Positions 34,516 to 43,710 of a stretch of DNA of 64,000 bases are shown piece by piece. Both the position numbers and the translations under genes were made by a program. Below the pieces are notes generated by a model. That model was not told the DNA's origin and did no database searches. It was given only the letters and a program-made list of their open reading frames with translations. Source of the DNA: Paucidesulfovibrio longus DSM 6739 (GTDB taxonomy: Bacteria; Desulfobacterota; Desulfovibrionia; Desulfovibrionales; Desulfovibrionaceae). The stretch is taken from assembly GCF_000420485.1 (NCBI RefSeq), contig NZ_ATVA01000011.1, positions 62,001-126,000 on the forward strand. Reading direction: 5' to 3'. Position 1 is the first letter of the stretch; every line of letters starts with the position of its first letter.

Positions 34516-35691
34516 CTACAGCTTGCAGGCGGTCTTGAGATCGTCCGCGGCGTCGGTCTGCTCCCAGGTGAATTCGGGAAGCTCGCGACCGAAGTGGCCG
34601 TAGTTGGTGGTCTTCTGGAAGATGGGACGGCGCAGGTCGAGACGCTTCTGGATGAAGTAGGGGCGCAGGTCGAAGACTTCGCGCACGGCCTTGGTCAGGG
34701 TCTCGTCGTCGCACTCGCCGGTGCCGTGGGAGGTCACGACCACGGAGACGGGGTCGGCCACGCCGATGGCGTAGGCGATCTGCACTTCGCACTCGCGGGC
34801 CAGGCCGGAGGCGACCACGTTCTTGGCCACGTAGCGGGCCATGTACGCGCCGGAGCGGTCCACCTTGGAGGGATCCTTTCCGGAGAAGGCGCCGCCGCCG
34901 TGGGCTCCGGCTCCGCCGTAGGTGTCCTGGATGATCTTGCGTCCGGTCAGGCCGCAGTCGCCCACAGGGCCGCCGATGACGAACCGGCCCGTGGGGTTGA
35001 CGTAGACCTTGAGGTCGTCGTCGAGCAGGTTTTGGGGCAGCGTGTGGAAGATGACTTCCTTCTTGATGGCTTCCACGAGGTCGGCGTAGGCGATGTGCTC
35101 GTCGTGCTGCGAGGAAACGACCACGTTGTCGATGCGCACGGGCTTGCCGTCCTTGTACTGCACGGCCACCTGGGTCTTGCCGTCCGGACGGAGGAAGTCG
35201 AGGATGCCCTGCTTGCGCACGTAGGTCAGGCGGCGGGAAAGCTGGTGGGCCAGAAAGATCGGGGTCGGCATCAGGGGTTCGGTTTCGCTGGTGGCGAAGC
35301 CGAACATCATGCCCTGGTCGCCCGCGCCCTGCTCTTCGGGCTTGGTGCGGTCCACGCCCTGGGCGATGTCCGGGGACTGCTTGTCGATGGAGGAGATCAC
35401 CGCGCAGGTCTGCCAGTCGAAGCCCATGGTGTCCGAGGAGTTGTAGCCGATGTCCTTGATGGTGCCGCGCACGATTTCGGGCAGGTCGGCGTAGGCCGTG
35501 GTGGTGATTTCACCGGCGATGAAGGCCATGCCCGTGGTCACGAGCGTTTCGCAGGCCACGCGGGAGTTGGGGTCCTGGCCGATGAGCGCGTCGAGGACGG
35601 CGTCGGAAATCTGGTCGGCGACTTTGTCGGGGTGTCCTTCGGTCACGGATTCCGAAGTGAAGATGTATTTTCCTTTCGGCGAAAAAAACAT
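34516..35691 (-). CDS. metK: S-adenosylmethionine synthetase
   Basis: The 391-residue enzyme makes SAM from methionine and ATP. Signatures are [20 protein letters not shown] near residue 12, [10 protein letters not shown] and [16 protein letters not shown], all intact. The ATG at 35691 gives the canonical N-terminus and has AAGGAGGAG. It follows panD by 25 bases on the same strand, so panC-panD-metK probably form one unit, an uncommon grouping. Confidence 0.97.
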   Translation of the reverse strand: MFFSPKGKYIFTSESVTEGHPDKVADQISDAVLDALIGQDPNSRVACETLVTTGMAFIAGEITTTAYADLPEIVRGTIKDIGYNSSDTMGFDWQTCAVISSIDKQSPDIAQGVDRTKPEEQGAGDQGMMFGFATSETEPLMPTPIFLAHQLSRRLTYVRKQGILDFLRPDGKTQVAVQYKDGKPVRIDNVVVSSQHDEHIAYADLVEAIKKEVIFHTLPQNLLDDDLKVYVNPTGRFVIGGPVGDCGLTGRKIIQDTYGGAGAHGGGAFSGKDPSKVDRSGAYMARYVAKNVVASGLARECEVQIAYAIGVADPVSVVVTSHGTGECDDETLTKAVREVFDLRPYFIQKRLDLRRPIFQKTTNYGHFGRELPEFTWEQTDAADDLKTACKL

Positions 35692-35716
35692 GCGTGCTCC
35701 TCCTTCAAGGATATGG

Positions 35717-36088
35717 TCAATCGCAGGGGCGTTGTTCCAGAATCTTTTCGATTCCGTTCTTGTCGTCCACGAGCACGACCCGCGCCACGTGGTTCTCGAT
35801 TTCATCCGGTGCGAGCCAAGCGTAGGCCGCGATGATGACCTTTTGTCCGGCTTCGCCCCGCAGCGCCGCAGCGCCGTTGAGGCAGATTTCTCCGGGGCCT
35901 CCGGGAATGGCGTACGTGGTGAGGCGTTCGCCGTTGCCGAGGTTGTAGACGTCTATCCGCTCGTACGGAAGAATCCCGGCGGCCTTGAGCAGCACGGGGT
36001 CCACGGAAAGGCTGCCGTGGTACTTCGGGTCAGAGCGGGTCACGGTCGCGCCGTGCAGCTTGGCGTTGAGAAAGCTCCTTCCGGGCAT
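35717..36088 (-). CDS. panD: Aspartate 1-decarboxylase
   Basis: The 123-residue pyruvoyl enzyme converts aspartate to beta-alanine for pantothenate. The self-cleavage site Gly25-Ser26 lies in [18 protein letters not shown] holds the conserved Lys10. GGAGG lies upstream of ATG 36088. It follows panC by five bases, as expected for two enzymes of the same pathway. Confidence 0.95.
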   Translation of the reverse strand: MPGRSFLNAKLHGATVTRSDPKYHGSLSVDPVLLKAAGILPYERIDVYNLGNGERLTTYAIPGGPGEICLNGAAALRGEAGQKVIIAAYAWLAPDEIENHVARVVLVDDKNGIEKILEQRPCD

Positions 36089-36093
36089 GTTCC

Positions 36094-36942
36094 TTACACC
36101 TCCAACAGAAAATTGTCTATCAGTCGTGCATTCTTCATCTGCACGGCGACAGCGGCCAGCGCTTTCTTCCGGACCTCCGACAGGGGAGCCAGGGTCACGG
36201 GGTCCACGATGGCGATGTAGTCCACTTCGCCCAGGGGCAGATGCGCGTCGAAGTGCTCGTGCAGCGCGGCTTGCAGCCGGGCCGCGGAACGCTCGCCGCC
36301 GGAGGCCAGCTCCTGGAGCATGAGCAGGCCCTGCCGGATCTGCGGGGCCTGGGCGCGTTCGGCCTCGTCCAGGCGGACGTTGCGCGAGCTGAGGGCCAGT
36401 CCGTCGGCCTCGCGCACGATGGGCTGCGCCTCGATGCGCACCGGGAAATCCAGGTCGCGGACCATGCGCCGGATGATGGCGAGCTGCTGCCAGTCCTTCT
36501 CGCCGAAAACGGCCACGTCCGGGCCAGCGAGATGGAACAGCTTGGCCACCACGGTGCAGACGCCGCGAAAGTGGCCGGGCCGCGAAGCGCCGCAAAGACC
36601 CTTGGCCAGGTCCGGAACCTCGATCCAGGTGCCGTGGTCCGGGGCGTACATGGCTCCGGGCGGCGGCGAGAACAGCACGTCCGCGCCCCGGCTTTCGGCC
36701 AGGGCCGCGTCGCGCTCCGGGTCGCGGGGGTAGCTGTCCAGGTCTTCGCCCGGCCCGAACTGGGTCGGATTGACGAAGAGGGAAACCACGAGCCTGTCGG
36801 CCAGGGGACGGGCGCGGTCCATGAGCGCCAGGTGTCCGGCGTGGAAATAGCCCATGGTGGGAACCAGGGCCACGCTCAGGCCCTGTGCGCGCCAAGCGCG
36901 GCAAACGGCCTGCAATTCTTTGGGGTCTTGAATGGTAATCAT
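36094..36942 (-). CDS. panC: Pantothenate synthetase
   Basis: The 282-residue enzyme joins pantoate and beta-alanine with ATP. It has the nucleotidyltransferase HxGH signature (VPTMGYFHAGHLALM, H34 and H37), SLFVNPTQFGPGEDLDSYPR, VFGEKDWQQLAIIRRMVRDL and ALSSRNVRL. AGGAGG precedes ATG 36942. It is the first gene of panC-panD-metK; panB is not nearby. Confidence 0.96.
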   Translation of the reverse strand: MITIQDPKELQAVCRAWRAQGLSVALVPTMGYFHAGHLALMDRARPLADRLVVSLFVNPTQFGPGEDLDSYPRDPERDAALAESRGADVLFSPPPGAMYAPDHGTWIEVPDLAKGLCGASRPGHFRGVCTVVAKLFHLAGPDVAVFGEKDWQQLAIIRRMVRDLDFPVRIEAQPIVREADGLALSSRNVRLDEAERAQAPQIRQGLLMLQELASGGERSAARLQAALHEHFDAHLPLGEVDYIAIVDPVTLAPLSEVRKKALAAVAVQMKNARLIDNFLLEV

Positions 36943-37043
36943 TGGGAATGCCTCCTGCGAGGGTCAAAGCGCTATTCCATTTTGCCCCGGTTGTCCAGCA
37001 GAGTGCTTGAGAAATGCGGGGTCCGGGGGTAAGGTGCCGAAAT

Positions 37044-39458
37044 ATGAGCGCGATACGCAACGATCCGATGCGGGGAACCCCCCGGCTGAGCGGCAGGGAC
37101 TTGGTGGAGCTCGAACATGCGCTCAAGGACGCCCTGCGCGTCCATGTGCCGTTCGAATCCTACAGCCTCTTTTTCCCGGAGTCACTCCCCGAAGGGGTGG
37201 GCGGCCCGGTTCCTTCCTACCGCGCCTCGGCGCGCGAACTGCTCCTGCCGCTCGTGCTGCACAACGAGCTGCTCGGTTGGTTCGTGGCGCGCGGCGTGCG
37301 GCTGAGCGCGCCCAAGAGCGCGCCGCTCTACCTCGCGGCCCTGGCCCGCGCAGAGCTGGAGAAATTCGCGCTCTACAAGCGCAGCATCACGGACCCGCTC
37401 ACGGGGCTCTACAACCGCGACCACTTCCTGGGCGTGCTCGAACGCGAGATAGAACTCGTGGACGGCGCGCTCATGGCCGGCGGCGCGGGCGAGATCGGCG
37501 GGGCCGGAGGCTTTTCCGGCGGTCTGGGGGTCATCTCCCTGGACCTGGACCGCTTCATGTGGATCAACGAACGCTACGGCTATACCGTTGGCGACGCCAT
37601 CGCCGCCGAGGCGGGCCGCACCATGCTGCGCATCTGCCCGCGCCACGCCGTGGCCGCACGGCTGATCCACGATCGCTTCGCCGTGATCCTGCCGGACGCG
37701 CGGCCCCGCGCCTGCTTCCAGCTCGCGGAGCTGATTCGCTCCGGCATCTCGCGGCTGGTGCACAAGGACGCCGTCACCGGCGACGCCATTTCCGTCACGG
37801 CCAGCCTCGGCCACGTCTGCTACCCGCAGGGCATGAACGGCCAGCAACTGCTGCGCGACACGCCCGAACGGGCGCGCATCCTGCTGCGCAAGGCCAACAA
37901 GGCCGTTTCCACGGCCAAGCACCACGGACGCAACCGCGTGTTCGGCTTCGCCGACATCCTGCCCAAGGGCGGCAAGGTGCTCGAGGTGCTGCCCATGGGC
38001 CGGCTGACCGTGAGCCTGGGGCGCGACGTGGAGGCCCGCGTGGGCCAGCGTTTCCTGCTCCTGCCGCCCGGCCCGCCGCGCAGCGTGCTCGCCGAGGTCA
38101 CGGAGGAGGAGCGCCTCTCCGGCTCCAGCCCCGTCACCCACAAGGGCGAAGCCGTGCTCATCGAGGTGCAGGAAGACATGGCCTTCGCCGAGGTGCTCCA
38201 CCCGGCGGACCCGTCCGTGCCCATCGCAACGGGCGACCGGCTCGTGCTCGTGGCCGAGGAGGGTGCCGGATACGACCGCCAGCAAGCAGGAGACGACGTG
38301 CCGCACAAGGACGACGTGACCGGACTCTTCGCCCATAGGGATTTCATGGCCCGCTGGCCCGGACTGCGGCGCGGCCCGGAACGCTTCGCCCTCGGCCTGT
38401 TCAAGGTGCTCTCCGGCGCGGACGGCTACGCGCGCGGCTACGAAAACGCCATGCGCTCGCGCATGGGCACCCTGGCCGAACTGGTGGAGGCGCGCGCGCC
38501 CCAAGGCTCGGTGGGCGGCGAATTCGGCCTGGGCAGCGTGGTCTGGTTTCTGCCCGGCCTGGAACGCGGCGAGGCCGAAACGCTCCTGCGCGAGGTGGTG
38601 GCGGACGCGGAACGGCGCGGACTGGAACTGGCCGCCGGAGCGGGCGTCTACCCTTATATGTCCTTCACCCGCGCGGACATGCTCGAAAACGCGCGCAAGG
38701 CCCTGGATCACGCGCTGCTCCTGCCCCATCCGCGCGCAGCGGCCTTCGACTCGGTGTCGTTGAACATCTCGGCGGACAGGCTCTACATGCAGGGCGACCT
38801 CTTCGGCGCAGTGGAGGAGTTCAAGCTCTCGCTGCTCGCGGACGAGGCCAACGTGCTCGCGCGCAACTCGCTGGGCATCTGCTACGCGCAGCTCGGCAGG
38901 CACGAACAGGCGCGCGGCCAGTTCGAGGAGGCCCTGCGGCATGCGCCCGACGACCTCATGGCCCTCTACAACCTGGGCTGGATCAGCCAGCGCATGGGCG
39001 ACGCGCAACGGGCCAAGACGAGTTTCGAACGCTGCCTGGAGCTGGACCCGGCGCACGTCTACAGCATGCTGCGGCTGGGCGCGCTGGCCGAACAGGCGGG
39101 CGACCCGGACAGGGCGGAGCAGTGGTACCTCAAGGCCGCGGGCCTGCCCGGCGGCGAGCCGCTGACCATGCGGCACCTGGCCCGGCTGGCCGTGGACCGG
39201 GGCGACAAGGAACGCGCCCGCGAATGCCTGCACCTGGCGCTGAACGCCAACCACAACGACCACTTCGCCATGTTCCTGCTGGCAAAGCTGTATCTGGATT
39301 CGGGCGAAGACCCGCAGATCGCGGAAGTGCTGGCGCGCCAGTGCTCGGCACTGGCCCCGGAAAGGGATGACTATTGGGATCTGCTCGTCCGCGCCCTGGA
39401 GATTCAGGGCAAGGAGGACGAGGCGAGGTCGGCGGAAGCGCGGAAAATGGCGGGGTGA
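37044..39458 (+). CDS. TPR protein with two degenerate GGDEF-like domains
   Basis: The 804-residue protein starts with a small GAF-like region, then a GGDEF domain opening with DPLTGLYNR (117-125). The active-site loop that should read GGDEF is LIHDRF (207-212), so diguanylate cyclase activity is unlikely. A middle beta-rich region (about 310-430) follows, then a second GGDEF-like domain with GGEFGLG (near 491) in place of the signature, and about six TPR units (580-790). No membrane segment is seen. It probably acts as a scaffold or c-di-GMP-independent signalling protein. ATG 37044 has GGTAAGG upstream. It stands alone, divergent from panC. Confidence 0.85.
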   Translation: MSAIRNDPMRGTPRLSGRDLVELEHALKDALRVHVPFESYSLFFPESLPEGVGGPVPSYRASARELLLPLVLHNELLGWFVARGVRLSAPKSAPLYLAALARAELEKFALYKRSITDPLTGLYNRDHFLGVLEREIELVDGALMAGGAGEIGGAGGFSGGLGVISLDLDRFMWINERYGYTVGDAIAAEAGRTMLRICPRHAVAARLIHDRFAVILPDARPRACFQLAELIRSGISRLVHKDAVTGDAISVTASLGHVCYPQGMNGQQLLRDTPERARILLRKANKAVSTAKHHGRNRVFGFADILPKGGKVLEVLPMGRLTVSLGRDVEARVGQRFLLLPPGPPRSVLAEVTEEERLSGSSPVTHKGEAVLIEVQEDMAFAEVLHPADPSVPIATGDRLVLVAEEGAGYDRQQAGDDVPHKDDVTGLFAHRDFMARWPGLRRGPERFALGLFKVLSGADGYARGYENAMRSRMGTLAELVEARAPQGSVGGEFGLGSVVWFLPGLERGEAETLLREVVADAERRGLELAAGAGVYPYMSFTRADMLENARKALDHALLLPHPRAAAFDSVSLNISADRLYMQGDLFGAVEEFKLSLLADEANVLARNSLGICYAQLGRHEQARGQFEEALRHAPDDLMALYNLGWISQRMGDAQRAKTSFERCLELDPAHVYSMLRLGALAEQAGDPDRAEQWYLKAAGLPGGEPLTMRHLARLAVDRGDKERARECLHLALNANHNDHFAMFLLAKLYLDSGEDPQIAEVLARQCSALAPERDDYWDLLVRALEIQGKEDEARSAEARKMAG

Positions 39459-39564
39459 GGGAGCAAATAAAGACATTGCTTTCGTGTATCTTTTTATCTA
39501 TTGGGTGGGTGCTTGCTTTTGCGGTCTAATATGATTGCCTATTAGCTGTGGAGGATTGGGCGAC

Positions 39565-40587
39565 ATGGCTGCACCGAAAGTTCGCAACGAGAAGATCAAA
39601 GAGGCCCAAGAATTATTAGCGCAATTGGAAAGTGTTGATGCGAAGGGGCTAGCTCGCACCGAGGAGTTGACGAGAGAGATAAACTTCGAAGATGCCGTCC
39701 CTCATTTTGAGAAGATGCTTGATGTGGTAAAGCAACTGCACCAAAGGCAGATAAATCGGCTGCCGCTTCAGCATGTTGAGGGCATAATAAATTCTTGCAA
39801 ATTGCTTTTAGCAAATATTGCTAAGGTGAAAGATTTTGATATAAATCAGAATACACCTGCAAACGTGTGTAAAGCAATAGTTCAAGATGTTAAAAATTCT
39901 TATGACGATTTTGTGGAGCCACTTGTTCTCCCCTTGGCGTTTACAGCGACTCAGGCAACTGACTATTCCAAAATAGAGAGAGAAGCTAAGGGGTATCGCG
40001 CTACAATAGAAGAAGAGTATCTCAAATTTAAGAAGCTGCTAGAACAGCAAAGAGAAGAGGCAGAGGCTGCGTTACAGGCGGTCAAGGAGCAAGCCGCTGA
40101 AGCAGGAGTCTCTTCTAATGCCCATATATTTAAGTCGGCTTCCGATTCTTATGCCGATCTTTCCAAATGCTGGATGTGGGCGACTATTGTTTCGTCAGTT
40201 ATAACTTTAAGTGTTGCTGTCGGGTATGTTGTTATGAGTTTTTATGTCAACATTGACACAACTCCGAAAGTAATCCAGTACACAGTAAGCAAGGTTATAT
40301 TGTTGTCGACATTGTCCTTCGGAGTATTTTGGTGTGCAAGAAATTACAAATCTTGTCTGCATAATAAGGTGCTAAATGAGCATAGAGCAAATGCTCTGAT
40401 GACATTCCGTGCTTTTGTCGAGGGGAGCGGTGACCAGCAAGTTAAGGAAGCTATACTGTTACAGGCTTGCCAGGCAGCCTTTGTAAATCGTCCCACTGGG
40501 TATGAGTCCCAAGAGAAAGAAGCTCAAACGATTAACCCGGTCGTCGAAATTCTGGGTAAGGCTGCGATGAAGTCTGAACCCACTTAA
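39565..40587 (+). CDS. AT-rich gene for a two-helix membrane protein of unknown function
   Basis: The 340-residue product has a helical N-terminal half, a coiled coil (about 135-182), two membrane helices (about 203-227 and 241-258) and a C-terminal cytoplasmic part with HNKVLNEHRANALMTFRAFV (near 266-285). GGAGG precedes ATG 39565. Base and codon use (many A/T third positions, AAT, ATA, TTA) differ sharply from all neighbours, a sign of recent transfer. It sits alone between a chromosomal gene and a toxin-antitoxin-like pair. I do not recognise the family; related stand-alone membrane proteins are often found in accessory regions, but function is open. Confidence 0.8.
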   Translation: MAAPKVRNEKIKEAQELLAQLESVDAKGLARTEELTREINFEDAVPHFEKMLDVVKQLHQRQINRLPLQHVEGIINSCKLLLANIAKVKDFDINQNTPANVCKAIVQDVKNSYDDFVEPLVLPLAFTATQATDYSKIEREAKGYRATIEEEYLKFKKLLEQQREEAEAALQAVKEQAAEAGVSSNAHIFKSASDSYADLSKCWMWATIVSSVITLSVAVGYVVMSFYVNIDTTPKVIQYTVSKVILLSTLSFGVFWCARNYKSCLHNKVLNEHRANALMTFRAFVEGSGDQQVKEAILLQACQAAFVNRPTGYESQEKEAQTINPVVEILGKAAMKSEPT

Positions 40588-40657
40588 AGCGAGGGGGTTG
40601 CTACTTAAGTCTCTCGTCGTCCCTACGTCCTGAGTCCCCTCTTTGCATCGGGAGCAG

Positions 40658-41098
40658 CTACCTCCCCAATTCCGCTTCCGCCCCCTTGCAGGCCAACCGG
40701 ACATACTTCGGGATGATCCGCTCGCCCTTGTCGTAGTAAGCGACCATACGGCGGCTCAGTCCGAGGGTCTGGGCCGCGCTTGAGAGCGAAAGGCCGTGGC
40801 GCTTTCGCCAATCGCGGAACTCCTCGGCGCGCATGGCTTCACCCGCCTGTTCCAGCGCGAGCCGCCAAAGCGTGCTGACGGAAATGTCCATGTCGCCACC
40901 CCAGGTGATGTCCCAGCCCCATTCCCCTACCTTGGCCTGCCTAAACAATGCAGGCTCTTCGCGCAGCGGCCGGAATATCTTGTAGGTATGCAGGAACGCT
41001 GAGAGGTCCACTTCGTTAATGGAGCCGTCCCGCCATTCGATTCGAAGACGGAAGGGCTCCAGGGGGGCGATGCTCTTGATGCGCGGTTGTTGCTTCAT
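40658..41098 (-). CDS. DUF2442 plus helix-turn-helix protein (antitoxin-like)
   Basis: The 146-residue protein combines a DUF2442 domain (about 8-85; RLRIEWRDGSINEVDLSAFL, DISVSTLWRL) with a C-terminal helix-turn-helix (LSLSSAAQTLGLSRRMVAYYDKGERIIP) of the Xre type. DUF2442 proteins are regularly paired with DUF4160 proteins in a layout like type II toxin-antitoxin modules, the HTH member being the repressor. ATG 41098 lies four bases after the DUF4160 stop; an in-frame ATG at 41116 would overlap it and seems less likely. Confidence 0.85.
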   Translation of the reverse strand: MKQQPRIKSIAPLEPFRLRIEWRDGSINEVDLSAFLHTYKIFRPLREEPALFRQAKVGEWGWDITWGGDMDISVSTLWRLALEQAGEAMRAEEFRDWRKRHGLSLSSAAQTLGLSRRMVAYYDKGERIIPKYVRLACKGAEAELGR

Positions 41099-41102
41099 GG
41101 CG

Positions 41103-41336
41103 CTATCCTCTCTCATTCAGGTCGGACCATTTTGCGAGCAGGTCATGTTGGTGCTCTCGCGCCCAATCCATGACGGCTCGGTAGTGTTGTGGAAGCCGCC
41201 CGCCCTCCAGAATTGAAAACGACCTAAGATCGACCTGGAAATGCCCGTCGGGTCCCAGGATATGAAAGTGCGGCGGGGCATGGTCGTCTCCGTAGATGCA
41301 CAGCTTGAGGCCGTTGATCACGATGATGGTCGGCAT
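41103..41336 (-). CDS. DUF4160 protein (toxin-like partner)
   Basis: The 77-residue protein matches DUF4160: MPTIIVINGLKLCIYGDDHAPPHFHILG with the conserved HAPPHFH, and a C-terminal MDWAREHQHDLLAKW. It is the first gene of a pair with a DUF2442-HTH protein. Biochemical activity is not established in my knowledge; the pairing suggests a toxin or a small regulatory enzyme. AAGGGAAG lies upstream of ATG 41336, and a promoter with an embedded palindrome is located just before it. Confidence 0.85.
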   Translation of the reverse strand: MPTIIVINGLKLCIYGDDHAPPHFHILGPDGHFQVDLRSFSILEGGRLPQHYRAVMDWAREHQHDLLAKWSDLNERG

Positions 41337-41351
41337 GACTTCCCTTGGTTT

Positions 41352-41380
41352 AAGCTAGTGCACTGGTTGCACCATGTCAA
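41352..41380 (-). promoter_or_regulatory. Promoter and operator of the DUF4160/DUF2442 pair
   Basis: On the minus strand TTGACA (41380-41375) is followed after exactly 17 bases by TAGCTT (41357-41352). The spacer contains GTGCA-N5-TGCAC (41358-41372), a dyad where a bound repressor would block RNA polymerase. The HTH protein of the pair is the obvious candidate. Confidence 0.65.
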
Positions 41381-41390
41381 TGCTTGGCCA

Positions 41391-41415
41391 GCAAAAAGGG
41401 AGCCGAGCGGCTCCC
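41391..41415 (-). terminator. Terminator of pgm
   Basis: GGGAGCC-GAGC-GGCTCCC (41398-41415) is a perfect stem, with five T residues on the minus strand directly after it. Confidence 0.85.
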
Positions 41416-41441
41416 ATCAATAATGCGGTTTGTTGTCCCCT

Positions 41442-43091
41442 CTACGCCCCGGCGGCCTGGAACGCCGCGCCGACAATGGCCTTGGCCTCGTCCTGAATCC
41501 GGGCCAGGTGCTCCGTCCCCAGGAAGCTCTCCGCATATATTTTATAGATATCCTCCGTGCCTGAGGGCCGCGCCGCGAACCAGCCGTTCTTGGTCGTGAC
41601 CTTGAGCCCGCCGATGGACGCACCGTTGCCGGGCGCGCTGGTCAGCCGCGCGAGGATGGGTTCGCCCGCCAGCTCGGACGCGGCGACCATCTCCGGGGTG
41701 AGCTGCTTGAAGGCGGCCTTTTGCGCCGGGGACGCGGGCGCGTCGATGCGGGCGTAAACGGGCTCGCCGAAGCGTTCGGTCAGTTCGGCGTAGCGTTCGC
41801 TCGGATTCTTGCCCGTGGCCGTGATCTCGCAGGCCAGCAAGTCCATGATGATCCCGTCCTTATCTGTGGTCCAGGCGGCGCCGTCCAGGCGCAGGAAGCT
41901 CGCGCCCGCGGATTCCTCCCCGCCGAAGCCCAGGGAGCCGTCCAGCAATCCCTCCACGAACCACTTGAAGCCCACGGGCACTTCGTACAGCTCGCGGCCT
42001 AGGTGCTCGGCCACGCGGTCGAGCATGGAGGAGGACACGAGCGTCTTGCCCAGGCGCGCGCCCTTGGCCCAGCCCGTGCGCGTGGTGAAGAGGTGTTCGC
42101 AGGCCACGGCCAGATAGTGGTTCGGGTTCATCAGCCCCTGGGGCGTGACGATGCCGTGGCGGTCGAAGTCCGGGTCGTTGCCGAAGGCCACGTCGAAGCG
42201 GTCCTTGAGGCCGATGAGCCCGGTCATGGCGTAGGGCGAGGAGCAGTCCATGCGGATCTTCAGGTCGTGGTCCAGGGGCATGAATCCAAAGGTGGGATCC
42301 AGGGTGCGGTTCACGACCTCGATGTCCAGGCCGTACAGCTCGGCGATGGGATCGAAATAGGCCAGGCCGGACCCGCCCAGGGGGTCGGCCCCGATCTTCA
42401 GTCCCGCGCCCCGGATGGCGTCCATGTCCACCACGCTCGCGAGGTCGCGCACGTAGGGCATGACGAAATCATAGGGCCGCACCAGCCCGGACTTGAGCGC
42501 GCGCTCGTAGCGCATGCGCTTGACCCCGGCGAGGCCGTTTTTCAGGAGTTCGTTGGCGCGCTGTTGGACCGGGCCGGTGATTTCCGGTCCGGCCGGGCCG
42601 CCCGAGGGCGGGTTGTACTTGATGCCGCCGTCCGTGGGCGGGTTGTGCGAGGGCGTGACCACGACGCCGTCCGCGGTGCCGCCGCTGCCGGCGCGGTTCC
42701 AGGTCAGGATGGCGTGGGAGATCACCGGGGTGGGGGTGTGGCCCTGGTTCTGCTGAATGAACAGGCCCACGCCGTTGGCCGCGAAGACCTCGATGGCGTT
42801 GCGCTGCGCGGGTTCGGAAAGGGCGTGGGTGTCCATGCCGAGGAAGAGCGGCCCGGTGATGCCCGCTGCGGCGCGGTGTTCGCAGATGGCCTGGGTCACG
42901 GCCAGGATGTGGGCCTCGTTGAAGCTCCCGGCCAGGGAGCGGCCGCGATGGCCGGAGGTGCCGAAGGCGACCTGCTGGGCCTGGTTTTCCGGGTCGGGCG
43001 CGATCTCATGATAGGCCCGGAGCATTTCGGTCAGGTCCGGAAGCAGTTCGGCCGGGGCCTTGTGGCCGGGGCGCATCTGGATATCGCTCAC
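41442..43091 (-). CDS. pgm: Phosphoglucomutase, alpha-D-glucose type
   Basis: The 549-residue enzyme interconverts glucose 1- and 6-phosphate. The phosphoserine loop [24 protein letters not shown] is intact, as are the metal loop ([10 protein letters not shown]), the sugar loop GGEESAG and the C-terminal phosphate loop [15 protein letters not shown]. Length fits the E. coli Pgm type. The start is GTG 43091 with AAGGAG. It links glycogen metabolism (compare malQ in this window) with glycolysis. It follows the CNB-domain gene by 27 bases on the same strand. Confidence 0.96.
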   Translation of the reverse strand: MSDIQMRPGHKAPAELLPDLTEMLRAYHEIAPDPENQAQQVAFGTSGHRGRSLAGSFNEAHILAVTQAICEHRAAAGITGPLFLGMDTHALSEPAQRNAIEVFAANGVGLFIQQNQGHTPTPVISHAILTWNRAGSGGTADGVVVTPSHNPPTDGGIKYNPPSGGPAGPEITGPVQQRANELLKNGLAGVKRMRYERALKSGLVRPYDFVMPYVRDLASVVDMDAIRGAGLKIGADPLGGSGLAYFDPIAELYGLDIEVVNRTLDPTFGFMPLDHDLKIRMDCSSPYAMTGLIGLKDRFDVAFGNDPDFDRHGIVTPQGLMNPNHYLAVACEHLFTTRTGWAKGARLGKTLVSSSMLDRVAEHLGRELYEVPVGFKWFVEGLLDGSLGFGGEESAGASFLRLDGAAWTTDKDGIIMDLLACEITATGKNPSERYAELTERFGEPVYARIDAPASPAQKAAFKQLTPEMVAASELAGEPILARLTSAPGNGASIGGLKVTTKNGWFAARPSGTEDIYKIYAESFLGTEHLARIQDEAKAIVGAAFQAAGA

Positions 43092-43118
43092 GCTGTCGCT
43101 CCTTGGAGTCGTTCGGGA

Positions 43119-43628
43119 TTATTGTTCTTCGTCGTCGAGCAGGCCGTGCTCGGCGAGGCGGCGTTCCATGTCGGCGGCGCGCTTGCTGGTGTCGCGCAGG
43201 CGCACGGCCAGGATTTCCGCGAAGATGCGGTAGAACACGGCCTGGGCGATGAGCTTGTCCGCGCCCTGGAGTCGGTCCATGAACGCGCCGTCCACCGCGA
43301 GGCAGAGGCTGGGGCCGACGGCCCGGATGGTGGCCGAGCGCGGGCTGCCGTCGATGATGCCCATCTCGCCGAACACGTCGCCCAGGCGGCGGATGTGGCC
43401 GACCTCGGTGCCATTGCTCTCGATGGCGAGGTCGCCGCCGATGAGGAAGTAGATGTACTGGTCGTATTCCCCTTCCTGGATGAGCACTTCGCCGGGGTCG
43501 TATTTTCGCAGCCGGGAAAGCTTGATGATTTCCATCATCTGGCGGTCGCCGAGCGTATCGAAGACGCGCATGCGCCGCAATCGGGAGATGATCTCCTCGT
43601 TTTCATGGTCGAGCTGTTTTTCGATCAA
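43119..43628 (-). CDS. Cyclic nucleotide-binding domain protein
   Basis: The 169-residue protein has a complete cAMP-binding-type beta-roll (about 20-135; YDPGEVLIQEGEYDQYIYFLIGGDLAI, GDVFGEMGIIDGSPRSATIRA), including the phosphate-binding GEM...RSAT cassette, so nucleotide binding is plausible. There is no DNA-binding domain after it; a helical C-terminus rich in charge ends the protein. The start is TTG 43628 with AAAGGAG. It probably acts as a stand-alone sensor or partner protein. Confidence 0.88.
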   Translation of the reverse strand: MIEKQLDHENEEIISRLRRMRVFDTLGDRQMMEIIKLSRLRKYDPGEVLIQEGEYDQYIYFLIGGDLAIESNGTEVGHIRRLGDVFGEMGIIDGSPRSATIRAVGPSLCLAVDGAFMDRLQGADKLIAQAVFYRIFAEILAVRLRDTSKRAADMERRLAEHGLLDDEEQ

Positions 43629-43710
43629 GCCGTGCTCCTTTCACGTTGGCTGTCTGAATCCACGGCAGTATGGCCCAAACCCGGAAACGCGGCAAGAAAA
43701 ACGGCGCGGT

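Noticed and set aside
39470-41400. Attachment-site repeats bordering the accessory islet
   Set aside because: No matching direct repeat or integrase/transposase gene was found at the edges.
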